Under the pieces are notes generated by a model. The model did not search any database. It was not told the origin of the DNA and saw only the letters and a program-made list of their open reading frames with translations. Source: Oceanobacillus saliphilus (lineage in GTDB: Bacteria > Bacillota > Bacilli > Bacillales > Amphibacillaceae). From it: 64,000 bases of DNA. Positions 45,087 through 52,419 of the stretch are shown here, in pieces. Numbering within the stretch: the stretch's first letter is position 1; every line of letters starts with the position of its first letter. The stretch spans positions 184,144 through 248,143 of the forward strand of contig NZ_JALCZU010000006.1 in NCBI RefSeq assembly GCF_023522835.1, in the 5' to 3' direction. The position numbers and the translations under genes are program-made.

Positions 45087-45779
45087 TTAGATTACCTCAA
45101 CCCAGCCTTTGCGGATTGCTGAAACTACTGCCTGGGTTCGGTCATTAACATTCATTTTTTGTAAAATATTGCTCACATGGTTTTTTACAGTTTTTTCACT
45201 GATATACAATGTTTCTGCTACTGCGCGATTGCTTTTGCCATCTGCCAGCAACTGCAATACCTGACACTCACGTTTCGTCAGCAAATGGAGCGGTTTGCGG
45301 TATTCAATTCCTTTATCTGAAATACTCGACGAATTCTCTCTAGCAAGACGACGATATTCCTTCACGAGATTATGTGTTACCTTTGGATGCAGATAAGAAC
45401 CACCCTCGCTTACTACTTTAATTGCTTCAATTAATGAATCAGAATCCATTTCTTTAAGCAAATACCCCTGTGCACCTGTTTTCAGCGCGTGTGTCACATA
45501 GCTTTCGTCATCATGGATAGAAAGGATGATAACTTTGGAATTTGGAAAATACCTAACAAGATCAGAAGTTGCCTGCACACCATTTATCTCAGGCATGTTA
45601 ATGTCCATCAATACAACATCCGGATTATTTTCTTTTACCAGCTTAGATGCAACAGATCCATCATCACCCTCGGCTACCACATTAAACGATGGCTCAAATT
45701 CCAGGATTCGCTTTACACCTTCACGAAATAATTTATGATCATCTATTAAAACAATACGAATTTCTTTCTCAGTATTCAT
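45087..45779 (-). CDS. degU: Response regulator DegU
   Basis: 230 residues. The N-terminal receiver domain has the phosphorylated Asp in [10 protein letters not shown] and active-site acids in [10 protein letters not shown]-terminal LuxR-type helix-turn-helix follows ([20 protein letters not shown]). DegU controls exoenzymes, competence, motility and biofilm genes according to its phosphorylation. Start ATG 45779 has GGGAGG 9 nt upstream; a GTG two codons earlier is too close. Confidence 0.97.
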   Translation of the reverse strand: MNTEKEIRIVLIDDHKLFREGVKRILEFEPSFNVVAEGDDGSVASKLVKENNPDVVLMDINMPEINGVQATSDLVRYFPNSKVIILSIHDDESYVTHALKTGAQGYLLKEMDSDSLIEAIKVVSEGGSYLHPKVTHNLVKEYRRLARENSSSISDKGIEYRKPLHLLTKRECQVLQLLADGKSNRAVAETLYISEKTVKNHVSNILQKMNVNDRTQAVVSAIRKGWVEVI

Positions 45780-45877
45780 CGACACTTTCCTCCCACATAC
45801 GATTAACTATTTGCCCTATTATATTTATATGATGGAAATACGTTTCGCTCTATTTATCTTATGAAACTATTATATAC

Positions 45878-47017
45878 TTATGGCGTAGAATATGGAACTT
45901 TTATGATGATTGTTGTTCCTTTGCCAATAGCAGACTGGATATTAAGATGACCTTCCAGCATTTCAACTCTTTCTCTCATTCCTATCAGACCAAATGACTT
46001 ATCCCTTTTGATACTCATATCGAATCCTTTACCATTATCCTTAATAAGCATCGTCAGGCTATCTCTTCTTATTTCCAGCTTAACTTGAATCAAACTCGCT
46101 TCACTGTGTTTCGTAGCATTTTGGATAGATTCCTGCATCAGTCGGAAGAAGGCTACTTCATATTTTTGATTGAGGCGCCTTTCCTCACCAATAACAGTAA
46201 AGTCAATGTCAATATTATTGTAGTCGGCTATACTATCCACATATTTCTTAATCGTAGGAACAAGACCAAGATCATCGAGTGCCATCGGTCTCAGATCATA
46301 AATAATTCTTCTGACTTCATATAGGGAGGATCGAACCATTTCCCTGACACTTCTGATTTCGGCTATTGCCTGTTCTGCTGTACCATCACGAATCGTCCGC
46401 TCCATTAGCTCTGAGCGAAGCAAAATATTCGCAAGCATCTGTGCAGGTCCATCATGTATTTCTCGAGATATTTTCCTGCGCTCGTCTTCCTGTGCTTCAA
46501 TAATCTTTAATCCAAATTCCTGCTTCTCTTTTGCATTTTCAATCATTTCGTTTACTTGTCTGAAATCATCGTGTAAGTAATTAAGTATGACAGCTATTTT
46601 TCCTGCTAATCCTTCAGCCCGATTGATGGTATGGGATAGGGAGATCAGCCTTCTTTCCAAATCATCACGCTTTGCACGCAATACCTTTTCTTCCTGGCGC
46701 AGCATGGCAAGATTCGTTTGCATTAAATGAGTATTTTCATAAACCTCACGTATTTCAGCCTCGGAGTATCGTTCAAAATGTTTACTTACCTCGGCTAATC
46801 GCTGCCGGGAAAAGCGGACCCTCTCTTCAAGCTGATCTCCGTTTTCAATATGTCGAAGCACTTTTTCTTTTGTTTCTCTCAGCTCTTTAACAAGATGTTC
46901 ATGTTCCTTACGAGCTTCTTCACTAATATTGAAAATTTCATCCTTACTATTTTCAACTACTTCAATCATCTCATTAATGACGTGGTCTAAAGCCTTCTCA
47001 CTCACCTTAACTGCCAT
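45878..47017 (-). CDS. degS: Cytoplasmic sensor histidine kinase DegS
   Basis: 379 residues with no membrane segment, which is characteristic of DegS. An N-terminal sensor and long coiled coil (about 1-180) are followed by a HisKA_3 domain with the phospho-acceptor His in ERRKISREIHDGPAQ and an HATPase domain with GKGFDMSIK and GLIGMRERVE. It phosphorylates and dephosphorylates DegU, 98 nt downstream. Confidence 0.97.
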   Translation of the reverse strand: MAVKVSEKALDHVINEMIEVVENSKDEIFNISEEARKEHEHLVKELRETKEKVLRHIENGDQLEERVRFSRQRLAEVSKHFERYSEAEIREVYENTHLMQTNLAMLRQEEKVLRAKRDDLERRLISLSHTINRAEGLAGKIAVILNYLHDDFRQVNEMIENAKEKQEFGLKIIEAQEDERRKISREIHDGPAQMLANILLRSELMERTIRDGTAEQAIAEIRSVREMVRSSLYEVRRIIYDLRPMALDDLGLVPTIKKYVDSIADYNNIDIDFTVIGEERRLNQKYEVAFFRLMQESIQNATKHSEASLIQVKLEIRRDSLTMLIKDNGKGFDMSIKRDKSFGLIGMRERVEMLEGHLNIQSAIGKGTTIIIKVPYSTP

Positions 47018-47192
47018 CGTTCTCCACCAACCTATGTTATAATATTCGTATATGCATATCGTTTTTGTAGGGTCTTTATCCTATTTGCAGGAAATTTTAT
47101 CCTGAAGTTACTATTCTCAATAGAATATAAAAATTTACTCACATTTACTCTTTCTATCTACTATAATGTGCGTTTGAGGTGAGAAAATCAAG

Positions 47193-47843
47193 ATGCTGAA
47201 AAACTATTATACGGTAAAAAAAGAAGGATCCGACCAACTTATTATACAGAAATCGAGATTTATCGGCTATGTAAAGCGGGTCGAAAACGAACTGAAAGCT
47301 CAGGAATTCATTCAGGAAATAAAGAAAAAACATGCTGATGCAACACATAATTGCTCGGCATATATCATAGGTGAGAATGACCAAATCCAAAAAGCAAACG
47401 ATGATGGGGAACCGAGCGGCACTGCTGGGGTGCCAATCCTCGAAGTCCTTAAAAAGCAGCACCTAAAAGATACTGCAGTAGTTGTTACAAGATATTTTGG
47501 TGGCACGAAGCTCGGGGCAGGAGGATTGATCCGGGCATATGGGAGTACTACTTCCCATGCTATTAAAACTACTGGAATTGTAAAAAGACAGCTAATGCAA
47601 GGTTTCTCTATAACTGTCGATTACGGTCTGCTCGGAAAGCTTGAAAATGTACTCAGAAATTCCGATCATATTCTCGAAACAATTCATTATCTGGAAAATG
47701 TTGAATTTGTTGTTTTTGTAATAGACGGGGAAGCTGATTCATTCAGAGATTGGATCATTGACCTCACAAATGACCAGGCTGAAATTGAAACATTGGAGCC
47801 TAAATATATTGAAATAGATGTTGAATCCACATCCGGTAACTAA
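47193..47843 (+). CDS. yvyE: YigZ/IMPACT family protein YvyE
   Basis: 216 residues. The N-terminal UPF0029/IMPACT domain includes the family stretch DDGEPSGTAGVPILEVLK at about 69-86 and VVVTRYFGGTKLGAGGLIRAY near 95-115 (read as VVVTRYFGGTKLGAGG then LIRAY). Function uncertain; eukaryotic IMPACT regulates Gcn2. Divergent from degS, as in B. subtilis. ATG with GAGGTGAG upstream and a terminator at 47858. Confidence 0.93.
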   Translation: MLKNYYTVKKEGSDQLIIQKSRFIGYVKRVENELKAQEFIQEIKKKHADATHNCSAYIIGENDQIQKANDDGEPSGTAGVPILEVLKKQHLKDTAVVVTRYFGGTKLGAGGLIRAYGSTTSHAIKTTGIVKRQLMQGFSITVDYGLLGKLENVLRNSDHILETIHYLENVEFVVFVIDGEADSFRDWIIDLTNDQAEIETLEPKYIEIDVESTSGN

Positions 47844-47857
47844 AACCCAAAACTGTA

Positions 47858-47895
47858 AACTTGGCTGTGTCCAAGTCTTCCGGTACAGCCAAGTT
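47858..47895 (+). terminator. Terminator of yvyE
   Basis: Perfect 11-bp stem AACTTGGCTGT / ACAGCCAAGTT with a 16-nt loop, 15 nt past the stop codon; tail GTTCTT. Confidence 0.75.
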
Positions 47896-47935
47896 GTTCT
47901 TATGCAGATTAGTACGGTTTCTGCTTTCTTTCCTT

Positions 47936-48026
47936 TATTAGAAAACTTGGTAACTGCCTAAGCCTTTGGGCGAATGCCTTCGTTGCACGTATCAATTTAG
48001 AAAGGTTATTCTTTTGCCAAAAAAAC
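47936..48026 (+). repeat. Three-hairpin dispersed repeat, copy C
   Basis: TATTAGAAAACTTGGTAACT begins it and GCCAAAAAAAC ends it. The middle hairpin GGGCGAATGCCT is intact; the distal stem is degraded. The 3' end meets the strong terminator at 48027. Confidence 0.85.
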
Positions 48027-48070
48027 TGGCCCCCTAAAATGTCAGGCAGTATCTGACGTTTAGGGGGCCA
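48027..48070 (-). terminator. Strong bidirectional terminator of the 52-codon gene
   Basis: TGGCCCCCTAAA / TTTTAGGGGGCCA with an inner CGTCAG/CTGACA stem, followed by T7 on the minus strand and TTTTATTT on the plus strand. Confidence 0.93.
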
Positions 48071-48073
48071 ATT

Positions 48074-48232
48074 TTATTTAGCCATTGATTGTGAATATTT
48101 TTGCAGACTTTTGCTATTTGTTAATTCACTTATCAACATCTTTATCAGTTGTTCAGAGGTACGGATGTTTTGATTTTCTGTTTCATCAATTAAGCGTTGT
48201 AGCATGTTTTTATATCTTTCTTGCTCTACCAT
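48074..48232 (-). CDS. Small protein of unknown function under Spo0A boxes
   Basis: 52 residues from ATG 48232, with AGAAGGCGGT a suitable distance upstream and the terminator 4 nt past the stop. The protein is charged and helical (MVEQERYKNMLQRLIDETEN at the start, ends SQSMAK), with no signal or membrane segment. It does not fit Sda, Spo0E or SinI. The 196 bp upstream contain three Spo0A-box cores, so it is probably made or repressed at the transition to stationary phase. I do not recognise the family. Confidence 0.75.
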   Translation of the reverse strand: MVEQERYKNMLQRLIDETENQNIRTSEQLIKMLISELTNSKSLQKYSQSMAK

Positions 48233-48313
48233 TTCATTACCGCCTTCTGCTAGAATTCAACGTTACTATTCGTGTAATTTACAAGAACTGTAACACAAGA
48301 TTGGGTAGATATG

Positions 48314-48369
48314 TGTCGAATTATGTCGAAAAGAAAAATATTATTTTCACTCAGCATACATATTCGACA
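48314..48369 (-). promoter_or_regulatory. Array of three Spo0A-box cores
   Basis: TGTCGAA at 48314-48320 and 48324-48330 lie in tandem exactly 10 bp apart, on one DNA face. An inverted TTCGACA is at 48363-48369. All match TGNCGAA exactly. They lie between the VanZ-like gene and the 52-codon gene, about 80-140 bp upstream of the latter. Spo0A binding is inferred from the motif. Confidence 0.65.
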
Positions 48370-48428
48370 AAACTTCTTATTTATGTCGGTTTTTTTCTTC
48401 TTTTGCTGGTAGGTAAAAATGTATAAAC

Positions 48429-48902
48429 CTACCTTCGTTTTATAATCATTATACACACGATTGCAATCAATGCCCCAAAACTGTCGAGAAAAACATCACC
48501 GACATATGCTGTTCTATTAGGAGTTGTAACCTGATGCAGTTCATCTGAAACCGCATAAAAAACCGTCAGTAGAAAAGAAGATAATAAAATAAACGCTTCC
48601 CTAATTTTTGTCGTTTTTCTGAAAGAGATATAGAAAAGGCACGCTAGTACAAAGAATACGAATACATGGGCAGCTTTTCGAATAAAAAATTCAATAAATC
48701 CATAGATACCCAACTGATCAACACTGACAATGGACTGATTATAGGTCAATTCAATCCACCCAAGAAAAGGTTCAAGGAAACTTAAATCAGTAAATGCGCC
48801 CAACAACGGTTTGATATCTTGATTCTCGTAAGGAGTTGCTGAAGAGTAAAAAATCATGGCCATCCAACCTATTGGCAGTAGCCAATATAAATATTGTTTC
48901 AT
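48429..48902 (-). CDS. VanZ-family membrane protein
   Basis: 157 residues with four membrane helices and the VanZ-family pattern (AAHVFVFFVLACLFY near 73-87, YAVSDELHQVTTPNRTAYVGD in parts: AVSDELHQ and TAYVGDVFLDSFG). VanZ in enterococci gives low-level teicoplanin resistance, but most chromosomal members have no known role. The ribosome-binding site is weak. There is no resistance cluster nearby. Confidence 0.88.
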   Translation of the reverse strand: MKQYLYWLLPIGWMAMIFYSSATPYENQDIKPLLGAFTDLSFLEPFLGWIELTYNQSIVSVDQLGIYGFIEFFIRKAAHVFVFFVLACLFYISFRKTTKIREAFILLSSFLLTVFYAVSDELHQVTTPNRTAYVGDVFLDSFGALIAIVCIMIIKRR

Positions 48903-49060
48903 TTATTTTACCAAACTTCCATTATTGTAAAAGATAATCGATACATGCAAGAAAATTAAGGCTACTATACAGTATATCGATTTGCTGAAGAAATTCCACA
49001 ATATTTTTTATGCCCGTTCAAAATTCCTGAAACAGTCGGGTTTAACCATTCAATTCCATT

Positions 49061-49085
49061 GTAATGTAACGTAATGTAATGTAAA
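49061..49085. repeat. Pentanucleotide tandem repeat (GTAAT)n
   Basis: Five units GTAAT GTAAC GTAAT GTAAT GTAAA downstream of the sinR terminator, in the 234-bp gap before the VanZ-like gene. Short simple repeat, no other signal in the gap. Confidence 0.7.
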
Positions 49086-49094
49086 ATCAGCACA

Positions 49095-49127
49095 ACAAAA
49101 AACCGTTAAGCGCTCAGCTCGACGGTT
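49095..49127 (-). terminator. Terminator of sinR
   Basis: AACCGT-GAGC / GC-ACGGTT interrupted stem followed by TTTTTTG on the minus strand, 10 nt past the sinR stop codon. Confidence 0.85.
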
Positions 49128-49136
49128 ACAGAACTC

Positions 49137-49466
49137 TTAATTATCCTGTTTTTGTCGCCATTTATTGAATTCCAGATATTCCTTGAACTGTTCTTTGGAA
49201 ACTCCGGACTCCATAGCCTCTTTAACAATTTTCATCCATTCATTATCTAGTTCCGCTGTATCAACGGATTCATTTTCATTAATTACGTCATTAACAGAGA
49301 CACCCAATACAGTACTGATTTTCTCAATAAACTGGATCGATGGATTTGATTGAAGGTTTCGCTCAATCGAACTTAAATATGATTTTGCTACACCCGCTTT
49401 TTCAGCTAGTTCAGAGATCGACATTCGTTTTTCCTGGCGTAATTTCTTAATTTTTTCACCGATCAA
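49137..49466 (-). CDS. sinR: Biofilm master repressor SinR
   Basis: 109 residues. An N-terminal XRE-type helix-turn-helix (ISELAEKAGVAKSYLSSIER at about 17-36) binds DNA. The C-terminal helical hook (about 78-105, DNEWMKIVKEAMESGVSK then EQFKEYLEF) makes tetramers or binds SinI. The identity to B. subtilis SinR is clear in both domains. I start at TTG 49466 (MIGEKIKKLRQ), matching the family N-terminus, with AGGTGA upstream. Known targets in Bacillus (eps, tapA-tasA) are not in this window. Confidence 0.95.
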   Translation of the reverse strand: MIGEKIKKLRQEKRMSISELAEKAGVAKSYLSSIERNLQSNPSIQFIEKISTVLGVSVNDVINENESVDTAELDNEWMKIVKEAMESGVSKEQFKEYLEFNKWRQKQDN

Positions 49467-49480
49467 GTTCTTCACCTACT

Positions 49481-49521
49481 TTCACTGCGAATTATATCAT
49501 ATTTTCAGTGAAGAGTTCTAT
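49481..49521 (-). promoter_or_regulatory. sinR promoter with extended -10 and flanking inverted repeat
   Basis: The minus strand has TGATATAAT (49491-49499), an extended -10. TTCACTG (49481-49487) and CAGTGAA (49506-49512) form a 7-bp inverted repeat around it, and GTTCTAT (49515-49521) resembles the SinR half-site GTTCTYT. This would allow sinR to be transcribed apart from sinI and perhaps autoregulated (inference). Confidence 0.5.
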
Positions 49522-49545
49522 ATAGAGGACAATATTTCATGAAAA

Positions 49546-49674
49546 TTATGCCTTTTGTACTGTACTGTTCAAAAAATGTCTAACCTCTTCCAAAGTTAAA
49601 CCTAACTTCTTTGCATCTTTAATCAAAGATACCCACTCTTCATCAACAGCGACATTATCAATTATTTTCTCCAC
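49546..49674 (-). CDS. sinI: SinR antagonist SinI
   Basis: 42 residues from GTG 49674 behind GGGGGA with 7-nt spacing. An in-frame ATG at 49689 would start only 3 nt after the riboswitch P1 stem and has no ribosome-binding site. The sequence VDEEWVSLIKDAKKLGLTLE then EVRHFL matches the SinI helical hook that displaces SinR subunits from the tetramer, and parallels the SinR C-terminus here (DNEWMKIVKEAMESGVSKEQ). It lies 79 nt upstream of sinR on the same strand. Translation or transcription is likely controlled by the c-di-GMP aptamer in its leader. Confidence 0.88.
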   Translation of the reverse strand: MEKIIDNVAVDEEWVSLIKDAKKLGLTLEEVRHFLNSTVQKA

Positions 49675-49692
49675 AATCCTGTCCCCCATCGT

Positions 49693-49783
49693 AATCCAGA
49701 CAATCCAGCCGCCTTAGTGCAATACTTTAGACCTGTGACTTTGCGTCCTTATTTTTCAATAAGTTTGCCTTTTTCTGAGGATT
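49693..49783 (-). ncRNA. Cyclic-di-GMP-I (GEMM-I) riboswitch upstream of sinI
   Basis: Read on the minus strand, the conserved GEMM-I landmarks occur in order: AGGCAAAC (49763-49770), a P2 hairpin CUUAUU-GAAA-AAUAAG with a GNRA tetraloop, GGACGCAAAG, AGGUCUAAAG, UAUUGCACUAAGGCGGCUGG. Flanking AAUCC...AGA (49774-49783) pairs with UCU-GGAUU (49693-49700) to form P1. These match the Rfam GEMM-I consensus known to me (for example the Vibrio Vc2 aptamer). The aptamer starts about 12 nt after the predicted transcription start and ends 19 nt before the sinI start codon. Confidence 0.93.
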
Positions 49784-49801
49784 CCTTATTTTTATAAGAC
49801 C

Positions 49802-49847
49802 ATTATACTATTAAAATCTCCACTTTAGTTTGACTTGTTTTGTCAGA
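49802..49847 (-). promoter_or_regulatory. Candidate sinI promoter with Spo0A-like box
   Basis: The minus strand has TATAAT (49802-49807) with no good -35, which suggests an activator. TTTGTCAGA at 49839-49847 matches the Spo0A consensus TTTGTCRAA in 8 of 9 positions, near -47. B. subtilis sinI is activated by Spo0A; here it is inference. The remainder of 49848-50360 holds no convincing gene. Confidence 0.45.
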
Positions 49848-50362
49848 TGCAGACTATTTTTGTTGGATTGGAAACTTTTAGTTTACGATATTGTACAATT
49901 TTGCTCCTGACAACTCACACAGCTAAAGTAGTGGGTTATCACAAATCTGTAATCAGCGTTGTTTTTGAATTTATTCTGAGTGTTAATCTTGCCCAAGGAT
50001 GCATTGCAGTACATATTAGAAGTATTTAATTACGAACAAATCTTGACACAGTGATATTCCTCCCCCAACTGTAAAAGGTAGTTTTACGCCATAACCAACC
50101 GTTCTTTATAATACATAGAATTTGTATTTTATAACGAACATATTAATTGTACTATAGATTATTTTCCCTATAATAGAAAACCTTAAAAACAGCCATTTTT
50201 ACATAGTAAAGAACTAAACTCTAAGCGTACCTCTTTTTTTCTGTAAATTACTTAAATTTCCATTTTTTCTAAAAACACTGATTTTCATGGAGCAACAAGA
50301 CTCTATTCCATTGCTTTCAGTTTACCTAAGCATTGGTTCTTTTCAAATGAGACTTTATTCTT

Positions 50363-50391
50363 TTAAGAAGTTTTTATATACTGAATATAAT
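50363..50391 (+). promoter_or_regulatory. Sortase gene promoter
   Basis: TTAAGA (50363-50368), 17-nt spacer, TATAAT (50386-50391), 22 nt before the start codon. Confidence 0.6.
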
Positions 50392-50413
50392 CAAAAGATG
50401 AGGAGCATGTCCT

Positions 50414-51013
50414 GTGAGAAAACTTTCTTTTTTATTTATAACGGTTGGACTTGCACTATTGGCATACGGTGGCTATCAGTGGTATGAAACAGAAAATGCA
50501 CAGAAGGAAAGTATGGTTGAAGCACAGGCACTACTTGATAGCAATGCCTATAGCACAATTGAAAACGATTCAGAGCTCTCAAAACCACCTGACGATTTCA
50601 ATCCTGAGGCCGGAGAAACAGTCGGCCTCTTGCATATCCCTAAACTCGAATCAGACCTTCCTATTGTAGAGGGAACACATGAAGATGAATTGGCAAAAGG
50701 CGTTGGGCATTACGCTGGCACCGCTTATCCCCTTCAGGATGATCAAATAGTTCTTTCCGGGCATCGGGATACGGTTTTTCGCAGGATGGGTGAACTGGAG
50801 ATTGGCGATATCTTGACAATGAAGATGCCTTATGGAGATTTTTCCTACGAAATTACAGGTACCCAAATTGTTGATGCCGATGACCGCACCATTATTGTTC
50901 CACATGATGAAGAAGTACTGACCCTTACGACATGCTACCCTTTTTCATTTATTGGCAGTGCACCTGACAGGTATATTATTACAGCCATTCCAATTACAGA
51001 AACAGAAAACTAA
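50414..51013 (+). CDS. Class D sortase
   Basis: 199 residues. An N-terminal membrane anchor (about 5-20), then a sortase domain with catalytic His117 (LSGHRDT), Cys174 (LTTCYPF) and Arg186 (SAPDRYI). Sortase D enzymes link LPXTG-like proteins to the wall; the B. subtilis homologue YhcS handles YhcR and is tied to late growth. It starts with GTG 50414 behind GAGGAGC. No LPXTG substrate gene lies next to it, so its substrate must be elsewhere. Confidence 0.92.
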   Translation: MRKLSFLFITVGLALLAYGGYQWYETENAQKESMVEAQALLDSNAYSTIENDSELSKPPDDFNPEAGETVGLLHIPKLESDLPIVEGTHEDELAKGVGHYAGTAYPLQDDQIVLSGHRDTVFRRMGELEIGDILTMKMPYGDFSYEITGTQIVDADDRTIIVPHDEEVLTLTTCYPFSFIGSAPDRYIITAIPITETEN

Positions 51014-51030
51014 TCTTAATACGCTTCTTC

Positions 51031-51135
51031 ATTAGAATATTTGGTTGTCAGCGAAACGCTCGCTAACGGACTTCGTTGCACCTATGCAGATAGGAAAGTT
51101 TTATACTATCCTATCTGCTAAAAATAAATTCTAAT
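51031..51135 (+). repeat. Three-hairpin dispersed repeat, copy D
   Basis: Has terminal inverted repeats TTAGAAT (51032-51038) and ATTCTAA (51128-51134). The distal stem GCAGATAGG / CCTATCTGC is perfect (9 bp). Followed by a TTCTAATTT...AAATTAGAA hairpin whose T-rich side faces the repeat. The rest of the gap to 51354 holds no gene. Confidence 0.85.
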
Positions 51136-51354
51136 TTCACACCTTTATAAATTAGAAGCGACTGTATATAAAACACCTCCCTTTCTTCAGAAAAATCGAA
51201 TAATCCCTACTATTTTTTGTAATTTTCATAGACTATATTGGCTAATTAATATATAATTTACCCTAGATTTGATAATTTTTTCGAACGATACTAGTTAAAT
51301 AGTCTTATAATCCGACACTGCCGGATAGATAAATAATTACAGAGGAGAATACGA

Positions 51355-52299
51355 GTGGTATCAAGAGCTGAAAAGAGACAAAATAAGAAGAGACGCAAAT
51401 GGCCATACTGGGTTGGTGGGATAGTTCTTGGACTGATTTTACTGATGGGTGGAATCGCTTTTTATTATTGGAATGCGGTTGGTGCAACCATTGAAACGAT
51501 GCATAACCCACTGGCAAGGGATAATGATCCCGAAAGACAAAAAGAGATTCAGAAAATCTTCCAGGAAACAGATTCACTTAATATTCTTTTGCTTGGAGTT
51601 GATGAACGTTCCGGCGACAGGGGCCGTTCCGATACGATGATCTTGCTTTCTGTCAACCCAAATACAGATTCAATGATCATGTTGAGCATTCCAAGGGATA
51701 CGTATGTAAATATTCCTGGTCGTGGAATGGACAAGATTAATCACGCATATGCTTTTGGTGGTACAGATTTGTCCGTACAAACCGTTGAGGAAAACTTTAA
51801 TCTTCCTATTCATTCCTATGCACGAGTTAATATGGAAGGATTTAAACAAGGGATTGATGCATTGGATGGGGTTACTGTTACGAACAGTTTAGCTTTTTCT
51901 AGTGATGGTCATTCATTCCCTGAAGGACAAATTACGTTGAACGGCGAACAAGCACTGAGCTATATTCGTATGCGCTATGAAGACCCGCGTGGGGACATGG
52001 GACGAAATGAGCGTCAACGAAATGTCATTACTGCTGCAATGAATGAAGCTGCAAGTTTCTCAAGTATTACGAAAGTCGGTGAGATACTTGATATTTTGGG
52101 AGGTAATGTGCAGACAGATTTAGATAGGAAGAAAATGCAAACATTGTTCACTGACTACGCAGGAGCACGTAAAAATGTCTCTACAATGGAGATTAGTGGT
52201 TCAGGGCAAACAATCGGTGGTATATGGTATTATGTAGTTCCCGACACAGAATTCAATCGCATAACCAACGAGATTACGGATCATATGGAAGCAAATTAA
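51355..52299 (+). CDS. LytR-CpsA-Psr family wall-polymer ligase
   Basis: 314 residues. A short basic cytoplasmic head (RAEKRQNKKRRKW), one membrane helix (about 20-42) and an extracellular LCP domain (about 75-235) with LLLGVDERSGDRGRSDTMIL and conserved arginines in SYIRMRYEDPRGDMGRNERQ. LCP enzymes attach teichoic acid or other anionic polymers to peptidoglycan. It starts at GTG 51355 with AGAGGAG upstream. Closest to TagT/TagU/LytR types; which one cannot be told. Confidence 0.92.
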   Translation: MVSRAEKRQNKKRRKWPYWVGGIVLGLILLMGGIAFYYWNAVGATIETMHNPLARDNDPERQKEIQKIFQETDSLNILLLGVDERSGDRGRSDTMILLSVNPNTDSMIMLSIPRDTYVNIPGRGMDKINHAYAFGGTDLSVQTVEENFNLPIHSYARVNMEGFKQGIDALDGVTVTNSLAFSSDGHSFPEGQITLNGEQALSYIRMRYEDPRGDMGRNERQRNVITAAMNEAASFSSITKVGEILDILGGNVQTDLDRKKMQTLFTDYAGARKNVSTMEISGSGQTIGGIWYYVVPDTEFNRITNEITDHMEAN

Positions 52300-52308
52300 G
52301 TTTACAAA

Positions 52309-52354
52309 AGAAAAGTCACCTGTGAATCATGAGACAGTGTGGCTTTTCTTCTCT
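52309..52354 (+). terminator. Terminator of the LCP gene
   Basis: AGAAAAGTCAC / GTGTGGCTTTTCT (one G-U pair) followed by TCTC on the plus strand, just past the stop codon. Confidence 0.75.
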
Positions 52355-52419
52355 ATCTGATAATATTTGTAATAATTGATCATATACGTCACATAGAATA
52401 AAAATTGGGGGTAATTTTT

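Noticed and set aside
48074-48232. 52-codon gene as a second SinI, Sda or Spo0E-type phosphatase
   Set aside because: No DEEW...SGVSKEQ-like hook, no SQELD motif and no Sda pattern; left as unknown.
49835-50029. 64-codon plus-strand frame upstream of the sortase gene
   Set aside because: No ribosome-binding site, odd composition, and no terminator; it overlaps the control region of sinI.
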